DNA of 26,376 nt from a virus. A model generated the notes under the pieces. It was not told the DNA's origin, did not search any database, and was given only the letters and a program-made list of their open reading frames with translations. Positions 14,233-19,465 of the stretch are shown piece after piece (position 1 is the first letter of the stretch; the number at the start of each line of letters is the position of its first letter). A program made the position numbers and the translations under genes. The stretch lies in the IMG/VR virus record IMGVR_UViG_3300042474_001676, positions 1-26,376 of that record; one strand, given 5' to 3'.

Positions 14233-14391
14233 GCACCGCGGCGGGCGCGGCGGGCGCGGCGGTGATGCGGGGCTCACTGGCGGGCTATTGCACCGCGGCG
14301 AACGCGGCGGGCGCGGCGATGATGTGCGGCTCGCGCTGCGGGCTATTGCACCGCGGCGGGCGCGGCGGGCGCGGCGAGGATGAGTGGCTTA
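14233..14391. repeat. 57/58-bp GC-rich direct repeats, 2.7 copies
   Basis: Copies begin with GCACCGCGGCG at 14233, 14290 and 14348, and the first two end with GCGGGCTATT. Each copy contains its own GCGGCGGGC 9-bp tandem. The block fills the gap between the Cys-rich gene (stop 14389) and the lysis operon and holds no convincing gene. Confidence 0.9.
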
Positions 14392-14955
14392 GAATGGGCA
14401 GTCCGCCGTCTCCACCTCCGCGTCGGCCTCCGCGTCCGCACTGAGCACTGAGCACTGAGCACTTTCCCCCTGCGTGGCGCGCACGGCTCCCGTGCGCATC
14501 GCCGCCGCGCGCACGTCGCGCATCTGCCCGGCATCCAGCTCGTGCAGGAATGGCAGCCCAGGCAGGCCGCACACTTTCGCGGCGATGCGGCGCAGGTAAA
14601 TCTCATCCATGCCATGCCCCTTGCACCGCTTGCCGAGGGAATACAGCAGCCGCCGGGCGTCGCCGGAGCGCATCCGCAATCCCCACTTGATGCCCTCGCA
14701 GTGGATCTCCTCCAGCCGGGCCATGAATCGCTCGTAGTCGCGGCCGTCGTCGCATTCCGTGGTGGATCGGAAGCCGGTGGCGGCTTCGAGGTGATGCTCA
14801 TACCAGCCGCAGAATCGGCACCCCTCCAACTTGCAACGCTTGCGCAGGCACCTTGCACCGTCTTCCGGCGCGAGTCCCTGCGTGCGGCAATGCGCCGCCC
14901 ACGCGAGCGCGAGCGCGGTGCGGAGTTCCGGCTGTTGGGAGCGGGAGAAGCTCAT
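14389..14955 (-). CDS. Cys-rich, possibly GemA-like regulatory protein
   Basis: 188 aa from ATG 14955 (MSFSRSQQPELRTALALAWA), two bases after the previous stop. An N-terminal cysteine cluster (CRTQG...CLRKRCKLEGCRFCGW, residues about 21-48) could bind zinc. Residues about 70-155 (ERFMARLEEIHCEGIKWGLR, then YLRRIAAKVCGLPGLPFLHE and LDAGQMRDVRAAA) recall the C-terminal helical module of GemA/DUF1018 proteins, early modulators in Mu. The match is by eye and moderate. The C-terminus (SAQCSVLSADAEADAEVE) is encoded by heptamer array C and a short GC-rich tandem, so it is probably repeat-derived. Confidence 0.45.
   Translation of the reverse strand: MSFSRSQQPELRTALALAWAAHCRTQGLAPEDGARCLRKRCKLEGCRFCGWYEHHLEAATGFRSTTECDDGRDYERFMARLEEIHCEGIKWGLRMRSGDARRLLYSLGKRCKGHGMDEIYLRRIAAKVCGLPGLPFLHELDAGQMRDVRAAAMRTGAVRATQGESAQCSVLSADAEADAEVETADCPF
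14439..14465 (+). repeat. Heptamer array C (CACTGAG units)
   Basis: Three perfect CACTGAG units followed by a partial unit (CACTTT). The array lies at the 3' end of the Cys-rich gene and is read on the minus strand as SAQCSVLSA. It is the third distinct 7-bp repeat family in the window. Confidence 0.9.
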
Positions 14956-14957
14956 GG

Positions 14958-15419
14958 CTATTTTTCGGGGATTGCGCCGGGCGTGCGCGCGACCGTCTCG
15001 AAACGCTGGGGACTGCCTTTCACCGCGAGCAGCTCGCCGTTCGCCCTCCGCACGACGACAACCCAGCCGGTGAGCTTTTCCGTGTGCGGGCCGTCGTGGT
15101 CGCTGTCCACATTGTAGAGACCGTGCTCCCGGCTGAGCAGCGTGTATTTTCGGCGCACGCTGTCGCGGTGCATGTCGCCCTCGGTGAACCACGAGGTCGT
15201 GACGTTCACCGTCTCGGCTTGCGGGCCGTTGTTGTCGATGCGGATCTCCATCGTGCGGCGACGCGACGGGCGCGGGTCGTTTGCTGTGGGCACGACGGTG
15301 AGGCGCATCTGCGCGGGCACGATGCGCTCCAGCTTGGCAGGCGCGGGCGTCGGCTCGGCGGCGGAAAGGTGAATCGTGAAGGCGCAAAGGAGCGAAGGAA
15401 GAAGGGTGTGGAGTTTCAT
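14958..15419 (-). CDS. Secreted protein of unknown function
   Basis: 153 aa. The N-terminus MKLHTLLPSLLCAFTIHLSA followed by AEP is a clear Sec signal peptide with an Ala-x-Ala-type cleavage site near residue 20. The mature part is beta-rich (MEIRIDNNGPQAETVNVTTS, then LLSREHGLYNVDSDHDGPHT and LTGWVVVVRRANGELLAVKG), possibly an Ig-like or jelly-roll domain. The start overlaps the repressor stop by ATGA, so it is expressed with the repressor in the lysogen. It may be a lysogenic conversion factor acting in the envelope. Part of its signal peptide is encoded by a GAAG-rich repeat. Confidence 0.7.
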   Translation of the reverse strand: MKLHTLLPSLLCAFTIHLSAAEPTPAPAKLERIVPAQMRLTVVPTANDPRPSRRRTMEIRIDNNGPQAETVNVTTSWFTEGDMHRDSVRRKYTLLSREHGLYNVDSDHDGPHTEKLTGWVVVVRRANGELLAVKGSPQRFETVARTPGAIPEK

Positions 15420-15886
15420 GGTTTGCGTTGGTTGCGTTTCTGTGTGCCGTATTTGACCGGCGTGGGCGAGTGATTGTTGGCACGCATTTGCATGGCGTGC
15501 ATGTATTCCTCGAAGAGTTCGCGCACCCGCGCGATGGCGAGCGGCAGAAAAGTGTGCGGCGTGGAAGACAGCTCGCGAAGCATTTCGGCGAGGCGGTGCG
15601 CCTTCATATCACCGCTATCCGTAGCATGGGATTCCTTCAAAGAGTTTGAATGCGACGGGAACCCGTTTTCTTCGTCGCCGTGGCCGGTGAGCAGCCAGTC
15701 GAGGTTCAGCCGGTATGCCTCGCACAGCGCGGCGAGATTTTCGTGGTACGGCGTGCTGCCGAGCGTCCATGCGCGCACCGCCGGTGGCGTGACGCCGAGG
15801 CGTCGCGCGACTGCCGACGAGCCTCCGGCCCTCTCGACAATGCGGGCGATGCGCTTCGTCAGCGCCTCCTTCTGGATGGGTGTCAT
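15416..15886 (-). CDS. XRE-family phage repressor
   Basis: 156 aa from ATG 15886 (MTPIQKEALTKRIARIVERA). Residues about 8-65 form a helix-turn-helix of the Cro/C1 type (GGSSAVARRLGVTPPAVRAW, then NLAALCEAYRLNLDWLLTG). The C-terminal half is helical and would dimerise. It has no LexA-like autopeptidase serine/lysine pair that I can see. The gene faces the Cro/Ner-like gene across a 91-bp region, as expected for the lysogeny switch. An upstream extension of the frame to 15943 would cover the promoter and is not used. Confidence 0.85.
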   Translation of the reverse strand: MTPIQKEALTKRIARIVERAGGSSAVARRLGVTPPAVRAWTLGSTPYHENLAALCEAYRLNLDWLLTGHGDEENGFPSHSNSLKESHATDSGDMKAHRLAEMLRELSSTPHTFLPLAIARVRELFEEYMHAMQMRANNHSPTPVKYGTQKRNQRKP

Positions 15887-15977
15887 GGGTGCATAAGAGC
15901 ACCCGCAAAATTTTTTGCAAACTTTTATTTGACACCCCGGCAAGACTATGAAACTCTTTGCGCAAGTTTGTTACTCA
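15887..15977. promoter_or_regulatory. Divergent promoter/operator region of the lysogeny switch
   Basis: This A/T-rich region separates repressor and Cro/Ner-like genes. It contains a perfect TTGACA at 15929-15934 (plus strand), without an ideally spaced -10. Symmetric elements that could be operators are GCAAAA-TT-TTTTGC (15906-15919), TTGCGCAA (15958-15965), and CAAACTT (15918-15924) facing AAGTTTG (15964-15970). No other stretch between genes in the window is as A/T-rich. Confidence 0.6.
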
Positions 15978-16217
15978 ATGAAAGGCACCCCGACATCCTA
16001 CCGCCCGAAGAAACGCAGCGCCGACAAGGTGATCCCGGCCCGCGAGATTTTGGAAATCGCCGCGAGCATCGCGCGCAAGCATCTCGATCTGCACCAAGTC
16101 GCGGCGAAGGCCCGCGTGAACTACGCGGTCGTCAGCGGGATTCTCAGCGGCGGAATCACCCGGCCTCGGCACATCCCCGCGATTCGCCACGCGGTCGCGT
16201 CTTTCCCCACTCCCTAA
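15978..16217 (+). CDS. Cro/Ner-like DNA-binding protein
   Basis: 79 aa from ATG 15978 (MKGTPTSYRPKKRSADKVIP). A basic N-terminal arm is followed by a helix-turn-helix-like core (REILEIAASIARKHLDLHQV, then AAKARVNYAVVSGILSGG). It is the first early gene, facing the repressor, where Mu-like phages carry ner. It would turn down the repressor and early transcription. An ATG at 15948 gives ten more residues. That start lies only 14 bases after a TTGACA box and would add an atypical hydrophobic peptide, so 15978 is preferred. No Shine-Dalgarno sequence precedes either. Confidence 0.65.
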   Translation: MKGTPTSYRPKKRSADKVIPAREILEIAASIARKHLDLHQVAAKARVNYAVVSGILSGGITRPRHIPAIRHAVASFPTP

Positions 16218-16238
16218 CCCCGACCCACCACCACACCC

Positions 16239-16745
16239 ATGATGCCGATGATTGATGCCATTACGATTCTTGCCGACGTTGCCTTTGAGCACGCCGACGC
16301 GAATGAGCTGCTCGCGCTTTACGACGCCGCCGCAGTCGCCTTTGCAACGCTGTGCCCCGAACGCGCCAAGGCCGCACGCAGCGCGGCGGTCACATTGCGC
16401 GACGCGCAGAAGTGCCAGCTTGAATTTCGCACGCTGCTCACAGTGAAGGGCGCGGACGGCTCGCGCGGCGATGCCGGTCCCGAGCGGGAGCTGTCTGCCG
16501 AGCATCGGCGGCGTGGCGGGATTTTCGCGGCGGAGACGCGGGGCGAGCGGGCCGGGCGGATGCTGGCGGACTTTGACCTGTATCGCGAGGAGCGCGGCGC
16601 GGCGGGGATGCAGGCGCTGGATGTCCACGGCTTCTCCTGCGTGTGGACCATCGGGAAGGAGAAGGATTTCACGCGTCCGCAATTCGAGGACGCACTCCGG
16701 CAGGCCGAGGACGACGCCGGGCTGCTCAGCACGGCGGGCTGCTAG
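16239..16745 (+). CDS. Early protein of unknown function
   Basis: 168 aa, starting at a cluster of ATG codons (16239, 16242, 16248) after a CACCACACCC leader. It has an N-terminal helical part (AITILADVAFEHADANELLA, then AKAARSAAVTLRDAQKCQLE) and an Arg-rich middle. The C-terminal part (VHGFSCVWTIGKEKDFTRPQ, then FEDALRQAEDDAGLL) is reasonably structured. I recognise no family. As the second gene of the early operon it may be regulatory or counter-host. Confidence 0.6.
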   Translation: MMPMIDAITILADVAFEHADANELLALYDAAAVAFATLCPERAKAARSAAVTLRDAQKCQLEFRTLLTVKGADGSRGDAGPERELSAEHRRRGGIFAAETRGERAGRMLADFDLYREERGAAGMQALDVHGFSCVWTIGKEKDFTRPQFEDALRQAEDDAGLLSTAGC

Positions 16746-16770
16746 AACTTTCACCAAACCCCACACACCC

Positions 16771-17193
16771 ATGATCACAGACACCACAAACCTATTCCCT
16801 CCATCGAAACCTCGCGCCGGTCTGAACTGGGCCGAGCTGCAACGGCTCTCCGACCTCCAGCGCGCGAGCGCGAAGCTGCGCGAGACCGTCGAGGCCGGCA
16901 CGGCTGAGCTGGAGCGGGCACGGGCCGCGTCGCCCCACACCGATGCCGCGCCGAAATTTCGCCATGCGGAGCGGCTGCTCACGCTGTTCGGAGGCATCGC
17001 GATTGCGCTGCTCGTCGTCGTCGCGGGCTTCGGCGATTCGATGACGTTCGACACCGCCTGCGACCTCTGCGTGATCATGGTCGCGGCGGCGTTCACGGCG
17101 CTCGTGATGCTCGCGCTCATCGTGGTGGACGATTGCCGCTCCCGCCGCGCCCGCCGCGACCGCCGCGGTAACAAGGAAGGCGGTGCGCTGTGA
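16771..17193 (+). CDS. Two-helix membrane protein of unknown function
   Basis: 140 aa, MITDTTNLFPPSKPRAGLNW. Residues about 18-50 form a helical/coiled-coil part (AELQRLSDLQRASAKLRETV). Two membrane helices follow (LLTLFGGIAIALLVVVAGFG, about 69-88, and CVIMVAAAFTALVMLALIVV, about 97-116). The basic cytoplasmic tail (RSRRARRDRRGN) is encoded by a CCGCCGCGC-type 9-bp tandem. The leader ends CACACACCC directly before the ATG. The stop overlaps the next start by GTGA. The role is unknown; superinfection exclusion or membrane anchoring is possible. Confidence 0.6.
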   Translation: MITDTTNLFPPSKPRAGLNWAELQRLSDLQRASAKLRETVEAGTAELERARAASPHTDAAPKFRHAERLLTLFGGIAIALLVVVAGFGDSMTFDTACDLCVIMVAAAFTALVMLALIVVDDCRSRRARRDRRGNKEGGAL

Positions 17194-17402
17194 AAAGCGG
17201 GGCAGACATCGACAAGCGCCGGACGCATTTCTCTGTGGATGTCGGCACAGGCGGACACGGCGCGGCGGGATACTTCAACATCCAAGAGATCAATCTCGCC
17301 TGCACCGCCTGGCTGGAAAAGCGAGGGCTGCGGACTGCGCAGGAGATGGCTTCGCAGGAGCGCATGACGCGGATGAATCAAGAGCGCCGGGAGCGCCTCT
17401 AA
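17190..17402 (+). CDS. Small early protein of unknown function
   Basis: 70 aa from GTG 17190, coupled by GTGA to the preceding membrane protein. The central part (HGAAGYFNIQEINLACTAWL) is plausible as a compact fold, and the C-terminus is a charged helix (EMASQERMTRMNQERRERL). No family is recognised. Coupling and codon character support it as a gene. Confidence 0.5.
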   Translation: MKSGADIDKRRTHFSVDVGTGGHGAAGYFNIQEINLACTAWLEKRGLRTAQEMASQERMTRMNQERRERL

Positions 17403-17416
17403 GCTACACCCACCCC

Positions 17417-17593
17417 ATGAAACGCAAATTCTCCAATGTCCCCACGACCCGCGAACGCATCGGCCAGGTGCTGCGCGAGATCGTCGGCGGTGTGCTCACC
17501 ATCTTCGGCGTGCTGCTCATTGCCGCCGCGATCGTCGCGATACTGATCGCGGCCGGGTTTCTCGCCCGCGCGCTCGGCCTTCTTCGGTTCTGA
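17417..17593 (+). CDS. Small single-span membrane protein
   Basis: 58 aa from ATG 17417 (MKRKFSNVPTTRERIGQVLR), after a CACCCACCCC leader. The basic amphipathic N-terminus is followed by one long hydrophobic segment (IFGVLLIAAAIVAILIAAGF, residues about 29-48). Its size and build resemble small phage membrane proteins that interfere with host functions. The exact role cannot be told. It lies 10 bases before the next start. Confidence 0.55.
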   Translation: MKRKFSNVPTTRERIGQVLREIVGGVLTIFGVLLIAAAIVAILIAAGFLARALGLLRF

Positions 17594-17603
17594 TTTTTTG
17601 CCC

Positions 17604-18008
17604 ATGCCCGCACTGTCACCCAAAGCCCTCGCGCTGCTGAACCGCGTCCCCGATGCCGGGGATCTGTTCTTCATGGTGCCGCCGGACCTGCGCTCGAAGA
17701 CCGTGCTGACGGCGGCGGAGGTTGCGCGCATCATCAAATTCCGCAAGCGCACCGTGCTGGATGAGGCGCAGAATGGGCGGCTCTCCGGCACGCGGACGCT
17801 GGAGCATTACGGGCCAAACAACCGCACGCGGACGGAGTGGAGATTCACGATGCGCGGAGTGATGCTTTGGCTCGCGGAGCGGTGGAACGGGAACACGCAG
17901 GACATGCCGGTGGTGATCGAGGACGTGCTGCGCACGCTGCCGGTGCCGCAGCTCATGCGCGTGGCGCAATTTTGCACCGCAGAAATTCAACGGAGGCCCA
18001 AATGCTGA
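17604..18008 (+). CDS. Probable helix-turn-helix protein (excisionase-like)
   Basis: 134 aa from ATG 17604 (MPALSPKALALLNRVPDAGD). Residues about 35-80 read LTAAEVARIIKFRKRTVLDE, followed by a linker and TRTEWRFTMRGVMLWLAERW. This order (helix-turn-helix, then a beta wing) is seen in MerR/excisionase-type winged helices. A TTG at 17598 could add two residues. The stop overlaps the next gene by seven bases. It may be an early regulator of transposition or transcription. Confidence 0.55.
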   Translation: MPALSPKALALLNRVPDAGDLFFMVPPDLRSKTVLTAAEVARIIKFRKRTVLDEAQNGRLSGTRTLEHYGPNNRTRTEWRFTMRGVMLWLAERWNGNTQDMPVVIEDVLRTLPVPQLMRVAQFCTAEIQRRPKC

Positions 18009-18481
18009 GCGAACGTCCAACGTCCAACGTCCAACTTCCAACGTCCAATGCGGAGGCGATTCAGGCGGAGCTTCCGCTCGCGGAGAAGGAGCGGCGCGAC
18101 CGCGAGCAGCTTTTCCTCGATGTCGCGGAATTTGAGGGGATGCTCGCGACCTTTGGCCGGCTCACGGCGCGGCAGATTTGCGCGCACCGCGCCGGGTGGG
18201 ATGACCGCTATGTGCGCAAGCTCGCGGAACGCTCGGCGGGGGTGCTCAGCTTCCCCGGCTCGCAGGGCTACTCGCTGATCGCGGCGGCGGGCGACGATGA
18301 GCTTCGGCACGCGGCAAACGCGATCGCCACGCAGGTGGCTGTGATGCAGGCGAAGCGCGTGCGGTTTGAGAACATCCTCGGCCTGCGGCACGCGGCGCAG
18401 AAGCTCGGGGATGCGCACGCGGCCAGCGATGCCGTGGCGCGGGAGCTTTCGGCGGAATACTTCGCGGAGGGGGCGCAATGA
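18002..18481 (+). CDS. Early protein with repeat-encoded N-terminus
   Basis: 159 aa from ATG 18002. Residues 1-16 (MLSERPTSNVQLPTSN) come from heptamer array A6. The rest is well structured: a helical part with AEFEGMLATFGRLTARQICA and HRAGWDDRYVRKLAERSAGV, which looks like a winged helix, then GVLSFPGSQGYSLIAAAGDD and a C-terminal helix pair. The gene overlaps the HTH gene before it by seven bases and the next gene by ATGA. Small early proteins of this build may control host or phage DNA processes, but no family is recognised. Confidence 0.6.
   Translation: MLSERPTSNVQLPTSNAEAIQAELPLAEKERRDREQLFLDVAEFEGMLATFGRLTARQICAHRAGWDDRYVRKLAERSAGVLSFPGSQGYSLIAAAGDDELRHAANAIATQVAVMQAKRVRFENILGLRHAAQKLGDAHAASDAVARELSAEYFAEGAQ
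18014..18048 (+). repeat. Heptamer array A6 (five units, one variant)
   Basis: Units 1-3 and 5 are CGTCCAA and unit 4 is CTTCCAA. The array is on the coding strand, starting at codon 5 of the gene at 18002. It is preceded by GAGCGAA, the same flank as arrays A1 and A5. Confidence 0.95.
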
Positions 18482-18630
18482 ACGAGATGCTTCCCTACTT
18501 CGATTTCGCGGTGGCGTATTTCAGGACGCTCGGACAGCCGCACGGAATCCCGATGCCGCTGATGCACGTCTTCAGCACGAGCGCAGACGGCAAGGCCGCG
18601 AGCGCGGGGATTTTCTTCTCACTCAACTGA
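18478..18630 (+). CDS. Small early protein of unknown function
   Basis: 50 aa, MNEMLPYFDFAVAYFRTLGQ, then PHGIPMPLMHVFSTSADGKA. It overlaps the upstream stop by ATGA and ends seven bases before the DUF3102-like gene. Composition is unlike a random GC-rich frame (Phe, Tyr and Met present), which supports it. No family is recognised. Confidence 0.5.
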   Translation: MNEMLPYFDFAVAYFRTLGQPHGIPMPLMHVFSTSADGKAASAGIFFSLN

Positions 18631-18637
18631 TCACTTT

Positions 18638-19402
18638 ATGACCAACACCCTGCAAGCACCCACACCCACACCCACACCCGACACGAAACTCGCGACGACC
18701 TCCCCGGCGTCGCCCGCCAATGCGCTCGCCACGGCGCTGCATCTCGCCGAGATGAACCCCGAACAGCTCGCCAGCGCGAGCAAGTCGCTGCTCGCCGCCG
18801 AAGAGCGATACGACCGCATGAGCGGCATCTGCGCGACGCTCAACGGCCTCGTGCTGCTGGAGGCGAAACGGCAGATTGCGCACGGCAACTTCATGCAGTG
18901 GGTGCAGGACGCCACTGGGCATAGCGACCGCGACGCTCGGCGGCGGATGCGCATCGCCGAGGAGTTCATCGCGAGCCTGTCGAAATCCAAAACGGACACG
19001 CGTGTCCGTTTTGAAAATGCCCAACAGTTGCTGCTTGACAATTTCACGGAACTACTGAGCGCGGACGCGGCTTCGCCGATGGATGAGAGCAACCCGGTGT
19101 TCGCAGCCGTGGCGCAATATGTGGACGGGCGCAGCTACCGTGCCCTGGCGGATGCGCTGCCGAAACCGCGCATGGGCGGGGCGCGCGTGAAAGACCCGAA
19201 CAAGCCTTACGATCCGAATGCGCCGATTGAGAACGCGCGCGATTTGCTGCTGCATCCGCTGCGCGCGGTGATGAGGCGCTGGAACGAGAAGGAGGCGAAG
19301 CTCCCGCTGTGGACGCACCTCCCCCCCGAGGAACTGCGCGAGATTGACGGGATGCTGCTCGACCTGCGGACCGACCTGAAAGCGGCGCTCAAGACCGCGT
19401 AA
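18638..19402 (+). CDS. DUF3102-like phage protein
   Basis: 254 aa. The N-terminus is a TPTPTPD stretch encoded by a CACCCA tandem. Residues about 60-112 (LNGLVLLEAKRQIAHGNFMQ, then WVQDATGHSDRDARRRMRIA) match the DUF3102 pattern seen in phage and plasmid early genes. The domain resembles the helical DNA-binding part of ParB-like proteins. Residues about 140-254 form a helical tail (LLLHPLRAVMRRWNEKEAKL). A 26-bp perfect palindrome lies in the coding sequence at residues about 117-126. The gene precedes the transposase, and its stop codon lies in a CCGCGTAAA hairpin. Confidence 0.7.
   Translation: MTNTLQAPTPTPTPDTKLATTSPASPANALATALHLAEMNPEQLASASKSLLAAEERYDRMSGICATLNGLVLLEAKRQIAHGNFMQWVQDATGHSDRDARRRMRIAEEFIASLSKSKTDTRVRFENAQQLLLDNFTELLSADAASPMDESNPVFAAVAQYVDGRSYRALADALPKPRMGGARVKDPNKPYDPNAPIENARDLLLHPLRAVMRRWNEKEAKLPLWTHLPPEELREIDGMLLDLRTDLKAALKTA
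18988..19013. promoter_or_regulatory. 26-bp perfect palindrome inside the DUF3102-like gene
   Basis: The half-site CAAAACGGACACG is followed immediately by its exact reverse complement, with no spacer. It encodes part of KSKTDTRVRFEN. It could be a binding site for a dimeric protein or an inserted palindromic repeat. The window shows only this copy. Confidence 0.6.
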
Positions 19403-19421
19403 AACGCTGCGCGTCACGCGG
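19395..19421 (+). repeat. CCGCGTAAA hairpin at the end of the DUF3102-like gene
   Basis: CCGCGT (19395-19400) pairs with ACGCGG (19416-19421) around a 15-base loop. The element supplies the last Ala codon and TAA stop (GCG TAA). It is related to the 42-bp palindrome at 11700 and the hairpin at 21555. It may act in 3'-end formation. Confidence 0.6.
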
Positions 19422-19433
19422 CTTCGCCAACCA

Positions 19434-19461
19434 TTCACCACTCACCAGTCACCAGTCACTT
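19434..19461 (+). repeat. Heptamer array B2 (four GTCACCA-type units)
   Basis: Units TTCACCA, CTCACCA, GTCACCA and GTCACTT end five bases before the transposase ATG. This is the same family as array B1 in front of the protease gene. It occupies the place of a ribosome binding site. Confidence 0.85.
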
Positions 19462-19465
19462 TCCG

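Noticed and set aside
14233-14391. CRISPR-like array of direct repeats
   Set aside because: Only 2.7 copies, GC-rich and nearly contiguous; the sequence between repeats is itself repeated, so there are no unique spacers.
15948-15977. Longer start for the Cro/Ner-like gene at 15948
   Set aside because: It would begin only 14 bases after a TTGACA box and add an atypical hydrophobic decapeptide; 15978 is more likely.
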